From positions 1 through 36,698 of the IMG/VR virus record IMGVR_UViG_3300027730_000071: a DNA stretch of 36,698 bases, one strand, 5' to 3'. This DNA comes from a virus. Within the stretch, counting starts at the first letter, position 1, and every line of letters starts with the position of its first letter. The translations under genes and the position numbers were made by a program. Below are positions 17,218 through 24,822 of this stretch, piece after piece. Below the pieces are notes generated by a model, which was not told where the DNA came from, searched no databases, and saw nothing but the letters and a program-made list of their open reading frames with translations.

Positions 17218-17766
17218 ATGGGAAATTGCGTAAGCTATTGCTCTTCTGAATTATTAGAACATGAATTAATTAATTGTGAAGCATACGTTGAAGGCGCATC
17301 TTCTGAAATTGTAATCGGTTCATGTTCTTCGGATTTAATTGACCCTTCAGATGGGACGGCAGTGTTAGCAGAAATTGCGGCAGGTCGTGCAAGATTGATA
17401 AAAAATGTACGTGTTGACATTCCGCTTCCAAGCGCAGTGTTAGCAGATTCGCCTGTTGGCGGAGGCGCACAGATTCCTACAACTTATGACCGTACAATTA
17501 ATTTATTTGATGCAAATGTTACCACCGAAAACGTTGACTTTTACAATCAGGTAAAAAATGATCGTATTGGATATATAATTGTAAAAGAATTTGGTGCAAA
17601 TCGTGTAACATTTATTTCTCCTACAAATGGATTAGGAATTAAATTTAGCGGTGGTCGTATTATTCCTGCAACAAAGACTGAATTCCAAAGATTCGAGTTG
17701 ATTGGTGCTTGGAGTGAAAAAGACGATGCGGGAATTTTTCCAACACCTGCGGGAGTATTTAGTTAG
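17218..17766 (+). CDS. Probable major tail tube protein
   Basis: A 182-residue, soluble, beta-rich protein with its own promoter, a leader and a strong terminator, the pattern of a highly expressed virion subunit. Seen in the sequence: a cysteine-containing N-terminus (MGNCVSYCSSEL), a middle beta hairpin (IKNVRVDIPLPSAVLADSPV) and a C-terminal FELIGAWSEKDDAGIFPTP. Size and expression fit a siphovirus tail tube, and it lies beside other tail genes. There is no diagnostic motif; it could instead be another abundant structural protein such as a decoration protein. Confidence 0.6.
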   Translation: MGNCVSYCSSELLEHELINCEAYVEGASSEIVIGSCSSDLIDPSDGTAVLAEIAAGRARLIKNVRVDIPLPSAVLADSPVGGGAQIPTTYDRTINLFDANVTTENVDFYNQVKNDRIGYIIVKEFGANRVTFISPTNGLGIKFSGGRIIPATKTEFQRFELIGAWSEKDDAGIFPTPAGVFS

Positions 17767-17770
17767 TATT

Positions 17771-17800
17771 GGGGGTGTTGAACCCCCTCTTTATTTTTAT
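17771..17800 (+). terminator. Rho-independent terminator after the tail tube gene
   Basis: GGGGGT (17771-17776) pairs with ACCCCC (17782-17787) around GTTGA, followed by TCTTTATTTTT. It starts 4 bases after the stop codon. Confidence 0.8.
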
Positions 17801-17820
17801 TGCCGCGAATTATTTTTATT

Positions 17821-18711
17821 ATGACTACATCAATTATCTTAATGGCATTTGGGAAAAACGGCTACTACTTTGCGGCCTATAACCTTGCATTTTCCATTAA
17901 AGAACAAGGTTGTATAACCCCAATACATTTGATTACCGATTCTTATGAGAAATTGGCTAAGAATATTGGTGAGCGCATTAATGTTTTTGATTTGATTGTT
18001 GAAATTGAACCGCAACACTTCAAAGTTGGTGAACCAGCATTTGCAAAATTAAACTTACATCATTACATTACAACTGACCGCGCGCTCTATTTAGATGTTG
18101 ACGCGGTTGCAGTTAAAGACATTTCTCCTTTAATTAAATTGTTAGAGGACGCAAACAAGCCGTATATTTCGCATACAGTAGGGTATCACACAATTGATAA
18201 AGGTAACGATATTCCATCAATGCAATGGGCTTGGGCTAATGACATTTGGAATCAATATGCGCTTCCAACAGATGCTGTGCTTCCCGCAATAAACTCTTCG
18301 CTTGTATTTATCAACAGAGTTGGAGCAGAACCAATCTATAAAAAAGCATTGGAATTATACGCAAATCCAATACCTGTTAAAAAATTACGCATGCCGTGGG
18401 GAGGTTCTCAGCCTGATGAACTATACATGAACATTGCCTTGTCGATTTGTAATATTGACCCATCACTTGACGGCAAAGGAAACGATGATAAGACGGGAGT
18501 AATTCATTTTGCAATGAAGCGCACGTTAACCACGGTTGAGGTAAGAGAACGTTTTTATTTACAATCATATTACGGCGGCCTTGGATTTACCAATTCATTT
18601 TACACAAATTGGTGCGATAAGATATTGCGTGATTTACACGCAGCAAAAGGATTAAGACACGATTTTACAATGAATCATATTTTAAAAGATAAACACGCAA
18701 ATAAGAAATAA
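17821..18711 (+). CDS. GT-A fold glycosyltransferase (GT8-like)
   Basis: A 296-residue sugar transferase. The N-terminal Rossmann-like strand (TSIILMAFGKNGYYFAAYNLAFS) is followed by ALYLDVDAV, with the metal-binding D-x-D at residues 92-94. SQPDELYMN (about 196-204) and the late IHF (228-230) also fit retaining GT8-like enzymes. Expected reaction: moving a sugar from a nucleotide-sugar donor to an acceptor. The acceptor cannot be read from the sequence; phage candidates are capsid or tail proteins, phage DNA bases or host surface glycans. The start is ATG 17821; TTG 17800 would add a leader inside the terminator region. It is followed by a SAM methyltransferase 8 bases on, suggesting one modification unit. 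Confidence 0.82.
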   Translation: MTTSIILMAFGKNGYYFAAYNLAFSIKEQGCITPIHLITDSYEKLAKNIGERINVFDLIVEIEPQHFKVGEPAFAKLNLHHYITTDRALYLDVDAVAVKDISPLIKLLEDANKPYISHTVGYHTIDKGNDIPSMQWAWANDIWNQYALPTDAVLPAINSSLVFINRVGAEPIYKKALELYANPIPVKKLRMPWGGSQPDELYMNIALSICNIDPSLDGKGNDDKTGVIHFAMKRTLTTVEVRERFYLQSYYGGLGFTNSFYTNWCDKILRDLHAAKGLRHDFTMNHILKDKHANKK

Positions 18712-18719
18712 AATAACGA

Positions 18720-19277
18720 ATGGAACTAAGCAGCGAACAGGTTAAGGCAATGGCAAAAGAAGTTGAGGGGGGCGAGCGTCACTTATGGAATAGCGAACCT
18801 GAAGTATGTGATTTTATTGGTAGCCTTGTTGCTATGATTAAGCCTAATCGTGCGCTTGAAATTGGTGTTTTTCAAGGTGAAACAAGTGTAAAAATCATTG
18901 AAAATATGCCGAAAGATTCATATTTTGCAGGCGTTGACATTGAAGATTTTCGCACTCATAATTGGGCGGGCACTCAACATAGAGGTAGTGCATTTGATTT
19001 TATAAAAGGTAGTTCATCCGATTCCTCCACCTACAAAGGATTTAGCGATAAATTTGATTTTATATTTGTAGACTCAATGCACCATTGGCAGCACATTTTA
19101 CCTGAATGGAAGATTGTTGAAAAGTGGCTTGCACAAGGCGGTGTAATTGTATACCATGACACTCATCATATTGAAGACGTTGCAAGGTTAATGGAATATA
19201 TTGAAAATTACGGATACAACATAATTAAACTACAAACACCCTATAATAGAGGATTAACTTTAATAACAAAAGCATGA
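18720..19277 (+). CDS. Class I SAM-dependent methyltransferase (Methyltransf_24-like)
   Basis: A 185-residue methyltransferase. Motif I is ALEIGVFQGETS (45-56), the acidic ribose-binding residue lies in VDIE (72-75), and the motif IV-like DFIFVDSMHHW spans 113-123. This layout fits the Methyltransf_24 group, whose members often methylate sugars or small molecules. Lying 8 bases after the glycosyltransferase, it probably caps or modifies the sugar that enzyme adds. It has no DNA-methylase DPPY/NPPY motif. The stop overlaps the next ATG (ATGA). Confidence 0.82.
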   Translation: MELSSEQVKAMAKEVEGGERHLWNSEPEVCDFIGSLVAMIKPNRALEIGVFQGETSVKIIENMPKDSYFAGVDIEDFRTHNWAGTQHRGSAFDFIKGSSSDSSTYKGFSDKFDFIFVDSMHHWQHILPEWKIVEKWLAQGGVIVYHDTHHIEDVARLMEYIENYGYNIIKLQTPYNRGLTLITKA

Positions 19278-19408
19278 AAAATAAACCAAATTACAAAAAG
19301 CCAAGCCACAGATTATTTTACAACTGTGGCGGCAAAAAAGGCGGCTGCAATTGGGCTGGTGCTACTGAAAGCAAGACGCAAATAAAAGTAATTGCTAAAT
19401 TAAAGTAA
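19274..19408 (+). CDS. Tiny basic protein, function unknown
   Basis: A 44-residue frame from ATG 19274 to TAA 19406-19408, overlapping the methyltransferase stop as ATGA and ending one base before the portal ATG. The sequence is basic (MKNKPNYKKPSHR) with FYNCGGKKGGCNW, two Cys in a glycine-rich loop that could hold a metal with the nearby His. The tight packing between two real genes argues that it is translated. Confidence 0.6.
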   Translation: MKNKPNYKKPSHRLFYNCGGKKGGCNWAGATESKTQIKVIAKLK

Positions 19409-19409
19409 A

Positions 19410-21296
19410 ATGCTAACAACAGAGGAAATAACAGCCATAGTTGACCGCTATGTTGAGCATACAAAAGATTGGGCGCAGGCGCAAGCACAAAAGCAGTACG
19501 GCGGTATGATTAAATCCCTTAATGCTTTGTTCCCGTCAAGCGATGCAGTTAATACTAACACCATTCCTAATCAATTACCTGAGTATTGGGTTGGTTACAA
19601 TTATGTAGTTCAGCAAATGCAATCAATTGAGCCGCATACAACACGCGCGTTATTTCCCGAAAGACTTTTTAATTTACGCACTCCAAATCAAACTACTGAA
19701 GAATTAGAATACATAAAACAAACTTTTAAAAGTGTTACACTACCAGTTTGGCAAGATTTTATAAGCACATTATCACGAGGGGCGAACCGTTCAAATTACT
19801 CATTAAGATTTGAAGGTGATGAAGCAAAAGTAAAAGACTTTGAAGATTATTTAGAGTATTACTTACCAATTTACAATTCATTTTATAATTGGATACTGCA
19901 ATACGAAATCCCACTTGCTCAAAAAGATGCAAACGGATATATTGCCGTAATGCCTTACGAAATACCTACAACAACAAATGAGGCGGGCGATATTGTGATG
20001 TCTGATGAAATGGTAAAGCCATTACCTTATTATTTTTCATGTAAAAACACTATTGGAAAAGGTGAGCATTACTATTTGTTTTTATCACCAAATGAATATT
20101 CGGTAGTGCTTGAAAATGATAAGCCTAAAAGAATAGGGCAAGTGCTTTACTTGTTTGATGACACTTACATTTACCGAATTGAACAAACGGGCAAACGTGT
20201 TGATTTTAAATTTAGTGAGCAAGTTATTTACTTTGAGCATTTATGCGGTGAAGTTCCTGTTCAACAGTTGGGAGGTGTTCCAAATTATGTGAATGACAAA
20301 GTTGTTTTTGATAGCGCATTTAGCTTTGTTTCTGACATTTTAGATTTGGTATTACTTGACCAAAATAATTTAAACATTGCAAAGACTAAATGCATTTATC
20401 CATACCGAATAATGCTTGGTTCAATTTGTGATTTTGAAATTGACGGAGCAAAGTGTGATAATGGTTATATATTAAGCGAAACAGGAACTAAAAACACATG
20501 TCCAGCTTGTAAAGGGCGAGGAAGTGTACCTCGCATATCTCCTCTTGGTGAATTGCTGATAAACCCTGAAGATGTTTTTGGAAATGGAGATAAATTAACA
20601 ACAGCGCCAATTCAGTATGTCAGCCCATCCACAGAAACGGTTGAATTCTTGAAAAAAGAAATTGCGGACAATGAAATTAGAGCGCGCAAAATTGTACACT
20701 TAAACGATAGTGATGCAAAAGTTGCAGGAAATGAAAGCACAACCGCAACGGGGTCTTTAAATAAATTACGCTCAACATACGCATTTATTAAGCCTATCAA
20801 CAGCCAAACATTTAAAGTTGCATTTAAGGTTTTAGATTACATTTCCATCCAAAGAACGGGAGGTGCGGTTAATGTTTACGGTACAGAGCCGACAAGTTTT
20901 GATATTAATACACCATCTGACTATTTAGATGCAATTAATGAAGCTAAATTAAGCGGAGTTGCACCTTTTATAATGTATCAACTTTATTCTGCTTACTTGA
21001 TGTCAATTTCAAAGACAGATCCGTTACAAGCATCAGCTTACGATTTATTACTTAATACAGATTTGTTACTTGGAAACACACAAGAAGAAATTGCACTTAG
21101 AATTGCAAGCGGAACTGCTGAAAAATGGATGGATATTGTGCATAATTCTGGACTTGTTTTAATTTATCAATTGCATGACGCAAATGAAAGGTTCTTTAAG
21201 TTAAGTATGGAGGAGCAAAAAACGCAATTGGTTGATTTAGCTAAAAAACTTGTTGAAACGCCTCCGACAAATATGCGCGCTGATGTTATTGTGTAG
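19410..21296 (+). CDS. Portal protein
   Basis: A 628-residue protein of portal size, located directly before the head morphogenesis, scaffold and capsid genes. The alpha-beta-alpha layout fits: a helical N-terminus, a beta wing (YYLFLSPNEYSVVLENDKPKR), and a helical stem and crown near the C-terminus (EEIALRIASGTAEKWMDIVH). Portals form the dodecameric ring for DNA entry and exit. An unusual cysteine set at about 341-372, including C-x2-C in TCPACKGRG, looks like a zinc knuckle inserted in the middle. No catalytic motif. The family call rests on context and length, with moderate sequence support. Confidence 0.8.
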   Translation: MLTTEEITAIVDRYVEHTKDWAQAQAQKQYGGMIKSLNALFPSSDAVNTNTIPNQLPEYWVGYNYVVQQMQSIEPHTTRALFPERLFNLRTPNQTTEELEYIKQTFKSVTLPVWQDFISTLSRGANRSNYSLRFEGDEAKVKDFEDYLEYYLPIYNSFYNWILQYEIPLAQKDANGYIAVMPYEIPTTTNEAGDIVMSDEMVKPLPYYFSCKNTIGKGEHYYLFLSPNEYSVVLENDKPKRIGQVLYLFDDTYIYRIEQTGKRVDFKFSEQVIYFEHLCGEVPVQQLGGVPNYVNDKVVFDSAFSFVSDILDLVLLDQNNLNIAKTKCIYPYRIMLGSICDFEIDGAKCDNGYILSETGTKNTCPACKGRGSVPRISPLGELLINPEDVFGNGDKLTTAPIQYVSPSTETVEFLKKEIADNEIRARKIVHLNDSDAKVAGNESTTATGSLNKLRSTYAFIKPINSQTFKVAFKVLDYISIQRTGGAVNVYGTEPTSFDINTPSDYLDAINEAKLSGVAPFIMYQLYSAYLMSISKTDPLQASAYDLLLNTDLLLGNTQEEIALRIASGTAEKWMDIVHNSGLVLIYQLHDANERFFKLSMEEQKTQLVDLAKKLVETPPTNMRADVIV

Positions 21297-21298
21297 TA

Positions 21299-22171
21299 AT
21301 GACTATTGACGAACTAATAAAAAAAAAGATTGAAATACTGGAGAATGAGCCTGAGAAATTGGGCGAAGCTGCGGTAAAATCACAACTTTATATTTGGGAG
21401 CAAGTACAAGAGCAAATTGATAAATTTGAAACTGTTGATGGTAAAATTGTAGTTAATAACAAAAATATCCGCATACTTTACAAAGTAATTGACACGCTAA
21501 AAGAATCTATTAACAATACCGATTTTCAAGAAGCAATGAAAGCGTTTGTTAATTCATTTGATGAGGCGACCACAATATCAGATAGGCTTGCAAAAGAAAT
21601 TGAGAAAGGGTTTAAGCCGAATAAAGCACAAAAAGATTTAGTTCAATTAGCAAAAGATAACGCAGTTGCAACATTGATTGGTGAAGGATTGGCCGCAAGA
21701 TTAACTCAGCCGTTTGTTGAATTGTTGGCCGCAAATGTAAGTGCAGGAAATAGCTTACTTGAAACGCGTAAACAGTTAAAAAAGTTTGTTCTTGGAACAA
21801 AAGATTCGGATGGAAGGTTACTTGCAAATGTGCGGACAAATTCAGCCACAGCTTTAGCCGTTGCGGATGCTTCATATTCAGCCGCAGTTGCCGAACAAGT
21901 TGGTGCGGTTTGGTTTAGATATGCAGGAAGCGTTATTGACACAACAAGACCATTCTGCAAAGATCGCGCGGGTAAATATTACCACAAAAAAGAGATTGAA
22001 TCATGGGCTGATGGCGATTGGAAAGGGGAAATCGCAGGCACTACTTCGCGTACAATTTTTAGTTTTAGAGGCGGGTGGAATTGCAGACACTCAATAAATA
22101 TGTTAAATATTCGAGTAGTTCCACAGTCAGTTATACAAAGAAATATTGATAATGGTAATTATAAACAATAA
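21299..22171 (+). CDS. Phage head morphogenesis protein (Mu F/SPP1 gp7-like)
   Basis: A 290-residue minor head protein next to the portal. The first 150 residues are helical. The C-terminal domain has the family pattern: RYAGSVIDTTRPFCKDRAGK near 218, then FRGGWNCRHSINMLNI near 262, with paired Cys and a His that may form a small metal site. Such proteins sit inside the head and help DNA ejection or portal assembly. ATG 21299 lies 2 bases after the portal stop. A promoter box follows within 5 bases of its end. Confidence 0.8.
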   Translation: MTIDELIKKKIEILENEPEKLGEAAVKSQLYIWEQVQEQIDKFETVDGKIVVNNKNIRILYKVIDTLKESINNTDFQEAMKAFVNSFDEATTISDRLAKEIEKGFKPNKAQKDLVQLAKDNAVATLIGEGLAARLTQPFVELLAANVSAGNSLLETRKQLKKFVLGTKDSDGRLLANVRTNSATALAVADASYSAAVAEQVGAVWFRYAGSVIDTTRPFCKDRAGKYYHKKEIESWADGDWKGEIAGTTSRTIFSFRGGWNCRHSINMLNIRVVPQSVIQRNIDNGNYKQ

Positions 22172-22175
22172 TTTG

Positions 22176-22183
22176 TATATTTG
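22176..22183 (+). promoter_or_regulatory. Possible -7 box before the head accessory gene
   Basis: TATATTTG lies 41 bases upstream of the ATG at 22225. A clear -33 TTG at the usual distance is missing, so this is a weak call. Confidence 0.35.
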
Positions 22184-22224
22184 TATCCAATTAATGTCAA
22201 ACTAAACCATAAAAACTATGTAAA

Positions 22225-22515
22225 ATGCCAGAAAAAATGATATTATGTATCCGTTATGCGGATGGAATGCAAAGGGAATTTCCCGAACATCTTGTAAAAA
22301 AAACAGGCTATCTTTCAAGAATGGGTTGGTCTGTTTTGGAGGAGGTTGAAATGCCACCTGTAAATGAACTGAAAAAAGTAGTTGAAGAAAAACCAAAACA
22401 AACTAAAGCACGCAAAGTTGCTAGTCATGCTGCTGAAGCTATTTTGAATGAAGATGAATTTCAGCCCTTACCTGAAGATGAAGAAAACGAAACCGACAAA
22501 TTAAACAATCTATAA
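22225..22515 (+). CDS. Small acidic-tailed protein of the head block, unknown
   Basis: A 96-residue protein with a folded-looking first 50 residues (MILCIRYADGMQREFPEHLV, KTGYLSRMGWSVLEEV), a lysine-rich middle (KKVVEEKPKQTKARK), and an acidic tail (LPEDEENETDKLNNL). It sits 3 bases before the scaffold gene. Proteins of this type beside portal and scaffold are often assembly accessories; I see no family motif. Confidence 0.6.
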   Translation: MPEKMILCIRYADGMQREFPEHLVKKTGYLSRMGWSVLEEVEMPPVNELKKVVEEKPKQTKARKVASHAAEAILNEDEFQPLPEDEENETDKLNNL

Positions 22516-22518
22516 ACC

Positions 22519-23361
22519 ATGCCAATAAAACCAGAAGAAGCAATTGAAATATTGCAATTTATCGGGATTGACCCTGAAAAAACAGAAACGATTGATGCTG
22601 CCAAAGAAAAATTTGGAGCCGATTTTATTTTAAAAAGTGAAGCGATAAAGGATGATGTAATTGCAAGCAAGATAGTTGGCTCACGTATGGGCGCACTTGA
22701 AACAGAAGCAAAGCGCACATTTAAAGAAATCGGTGTTGAATTTGAAGGTGAAGAAATTAAGGGTAAAAAGTTAGAGGATATCTTAAAACTTGGAGCCACA
22801 AAAGTAAAAGAACAATTTGAGCAAATTAAAAAGCTAAACACGGGCGGAGATGATGCTTCAAAAGAATGGGAAAAGAAATACACAGCCCAACAAAAAAAGT
22901 TAGCCGACACTCAAGAACTTGCTAAAAGTCTAGAAGAACAGTACACATCACTTGAAGGTACTTACAAAACCGAAAAGAAACAAGCTAAACTTACTGACTA
23001 TAAAAAGTCACAGATTGCGGATATAAAATTTAAATCTGACATTAATACTTTAATGCTTGATGGCTTTCATGCAAACATTGAAAAGAAATACGGAATTGAT
23101 TTTGATGAAAAAGACGAACCATTTGTAATTGATAGGTCAACAAATAGCCGCATTCAATCAAAGAAAAATGCGGGTAAATTTGCGGATTTTGGAGAAATTT
23201 TTGAACTTGAAGCCGCGGCAAATAAACTTATTGCAGAATCGCCGCACGGAGGTAAACCTGTATTCACATCTAAGCCCGCAGGAAATCCGCCCGCAGGAAA
23301 TCCGCCCGCAACAAATCAAAATGTATCTTCAAGAGCTTTGAGAGCCGCAGGGAAGTTTTAA
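22519..23361 (+). CDS. Capsid scaffolding protein
   Basis: A 280-residue, highly charged, helical protein just upstream of the capsid gene. A coiled coil covers about residues 85-165 (EQFEQIKKLNTGGDDASKEW, QQKKLADTQELAKSLEEQY). The tail holds a duplicated GNPPAGNPPA stretch and ends RALRAAGKF, a short basic end of the kind that binds the capsid inner face. Scaffold proteins guide procapsid assembly and leave before or during packaging. A strong terminator follows, separating it from the capsid transcript. Confidence 0.78.
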   Translation: MPIKPEEAIEILQFIGIDPEKTETIDAAKEKFGADFILKSEAIKDDVIASKIVGSRMGALETEAKRTFKEIGVEFEGEEIKGKKLEDILKLGATKVKEQFEQIKKLNTGGDDASKEWEKKYTAQQKKLADTQELAKSLEEQYTSLEGTYKTEKKQAKLTDYKKSQIADIKFKSDINTLMLDGFHANIEKKYGIDFDEKDEPFVIDRSTNSRIQSKKNAGKFADFGEIFELEAAANKLIAESPHGGKPVFTSKPAGNPPAGNPPATNQNVSSRALRAAGKF

Positions 23362-23391
23362 AATAAAGCAACAATTACCTTTTGACGCTTT

Positions 23392-23430
23392 AAAGTGCAA
23401 TCGAACTCTAATTCTGTTGCGCTTTTTTTA
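23392..23430 (+). terminator. Rho-independent terminator between scaffold and capsid genes
   Basis: AAAGTGCAA (23392-23400) pairs with TTGCGCTTT (23417-23425) over 9 bp, one G-T pair, 16-base loop, then TTTTATTTT. Confidence 0.72.
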
Positions 23431-23431
23431 T

Positions 23432-23459
23432 TTTGTAATTAATATTTTTTCTATATTTG
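23432..23459 (+). promoter_or_regulatory. Promoter for the major capsid gene
   Basis: TTTG (23432-23435) and TATATTTG (23452-23459) fit the Bacteroidota -33/-7 elements; the 16-base spacer is slightly short. It lies between a terminator and the capsid leader. Confidence 0.55.
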
Positions 23460-23460
23460 C

Positions 23461-23557
23461 AGTATTGGACATTGTGCCTACATCGGCAAAAATGATGTAA
23501 ATCGTGGTGAATCGCCCCGCCATTAATTGGAGCGCAAATTCATAAAATTTACATATC
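23461..23557 (+). promoter_or_regulatory. Structured 5' leader of the major capsid gene
   Basis: A leader of about 90 bases. ATGATGTAAAT (23492-23502) can pair with ATTTAC-AT-ATCAT (23547-23559), 11 bp with a 2-base bulge. The stem includes the first two bases of the capsid start codon. It could control or protect translation of the most abundant virion protein. Pairing was found by eye, without an energy calculation. Confidence 0.4.
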
Positions 23558-24628
23558 ATGTCTGCATTAAATCAGATTTATTCAGAATGCCCTGCGATTC
23601 AGGCAGGTATCAATGATGCTTTTGGCTTTCAAATGGCTCAAGAAGCATTGCCTCAGTTAGAGTTTGTTAACTCCGAATTAAATACACGTAACATTAAACA
23701 ATTAGTTTCTCCAGGCGGCGCAAAAAAGCGCAAGGTTAAACTTTCATTTTTCCCACGTTTACCTGAATCACAAGCTGTTGAAGGTGCTGCTGTTTGCGGT
23801 CCTTTCGATCCAATTGGCGATAACACGGCAGAATATGAAATCACTGCAAACCCTGTTACTTCAGGAGAATCTTTTACACCAGAAGATTTAGCAGAATATT
23901 GCAGCGGAAATTCAAGCATATTAAATGAGAAATTAGCACTTCACTTAGATGTAATTGATAGAGCTATTGCAACAAGACTTGCTGAAGAAACCTTTGCTTT
24001 AGTTGGTGGATATTCTCAAGATGCAAAAGATTACTATGTTGCCCCAAATCCAGACGGTATAATTACCAATTTGGAAGTATTGGAAATGCCTACAAGAATT
24101 GCATCTTCTCAAGAGCAATCTGGATGGTTAGAAACATTGCAACAAGCTTTAATGATGACAGGTTACACAGGTGGAGTTGTTGGATTTGGTGGTGCTGCAA
24201 TTAACACAGCCTTTAGACGCGCCCTTGCAGGATGCTGCACAAATTCTGGTCTTAATATGCAAGAATTGTTAAGACTTTACGGTATTTCATTTGCTTACGA
24301 CAAGCGCGTTGCGGCTGCTTTTGGTGGTCAAAACGAGGCTTTTTCAACTGTGCCTGGTGCAATTCAATTGCTTTCTTATCAGTTAGCTGGTTGGAAAGAT
24401 GGTTTTCCTCCTGCTGCTCAAATGGGTTCTAATTACGTTCGTTTAAGCGCTTCCACTCGCGCTGGTGTTCCTGTTGATATTATTTTCAAAGACGAGTGTC
24501 CAGGCAATTTGCAAATATCTGTAACGGCAGATGTTCAAACAATTGCACTACCTTCTAATATGTTCTACGAAGGGGATAATTTCTTTGGAGTTAATTACAT
24601 TAATCATTTCCGCGCAAAAAACTCATAG
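23558..24628 (+). CDS. Major capsid protein
   Basis: A 356-residue protein after the scaffold gene, with its own promoter and leader. Typical capsid features: a long N-terminal segment leading to LVSPGGAKKRKVKLSFFPRL, an acidic loop (EITANPVTSGESFTPEDLAE), the central helix ALHLDVIDRAIATRLAEETF, and an A/G-rich core (TGGVVGFGGAAINTAFRRAL). Codons are richer in GC3 than in the neighbours, as expected for a highly expressed gene. The zero frame ends RAKNS-TAG; the last codons GCA AAA AAC form a slippery heptamer that would add 30 residues in the -1 frame (see the next entries), as in T7 gp10A/10B. Confidence 0.85.
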   Translation: MSALNQIYSECPAIQAGINDAFGFQMAQEALPQLEFVNSELNTRNIKQLVSPGGAKKRKVKLSFFPRLPESQAVEGAAVCGPFDPIGDNTAEYEITANPVTSGESFTPEDLAEYCSGNSSILNEKLALHLDVIDRAIATRLAEETFALVGGYSQDAKDYYVAPNPDGIITNLEVLEMPTRIASSQEQSGWLETLQQALMMTGYTGGVVGFGGAAINTAFRRALAGCCTNSGLNMQELLRLYGISFAYDKRVAAAFGGQNEAFSTVPGAIQLLSYQLAGWKDGFPPAAQMGSNYVRLSASTRAGVPVDIIFKDECPGNLQISVTADVQTIALPSNMFYEGDNFFGVNYINHFRAKNS

Positions 24629-24689
24629 ACCCGATTGAGTATATTGGCAAGCTGTTTGAAAGTGGAGCGGGCTTTTTATACGAATCGGG
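24616..24689 (+). promoter_or_regulatory. Programmed -1 frameshift signal at the end of the capsid gene
   Basis: The heptamer A_AAA_AAC (24616-24622) is in the correct phase over codons GCA AAA AAC. After a 7-base spacer, CCCGATT (24630-24636) pairs perfectly with AATCGGG (24683-24689). A small internal loop is followed by 5 more pairs, GTATA (24639-24643) with TATAC (24677-24681). This is the standard bacterial -1 frameshift design. Confidence 0.72.
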
Positions 24690-24714
24690 CGAAGGGTACG
24701 AATTTAACGCATAG
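24622..24714 (+). CDS. Minus-one-frame C-terminal extension of the major capsid protein
   Basis: After a -1 slip, ribosomes would read 30 further residues beginning LIDPIEYIGKLFESG and ending TAG at 24712-24714. The peptide is acidic, glycine- and tyrosine-rich and resembles the C-terminal units of the tail protein at 15428-17074 (both have LYE-D/S-G-x-G). There is no ATG, GTG or TTG at the head of this frame, so it makes sense only as an extension. A minor capsid form of about 387 residues is expected. The biological role is inferred by analogy with T7 10B. Confidence 0.62.
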   Translation, partial: LIDPIEYIGKLFESGAGFLYESGEGYEFNA

Positions 24715-24759
24715 AAACGCATAATTTAATTCATAGTAAATTAAATTTCATAGTTTGAT

Positions 24760-24812
24760 TGGTTTGAGGGGGTTTGTCGTGTACTTACCCCCAACCATTC
24801 AAATTTTTAAAA
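24760..24812 (+). terminator. Probable terminator after the capsid gene
   Basis: TGGTT and GGGGGT (24760-24764, 24768-24773, with a TGA bulge) pair with ACCCCC and AACCA (24787-24797), followed by AAATTTTTAAAA. The tract is not pure T, so efficiency is uncertain. It ends about 10 bases before the next ATG. Confidence 0.5.
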
Positions 24813-24822
24813 CACAAACACC

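Noticed and set aside
24626-24724. Read-through of the capsid TAG in frame 0
   Set aside because: The zero frame after TAG is also open for about 30 codons, but its peptide is basic and featureless, while the heptamer and stem point to the -1 frame.
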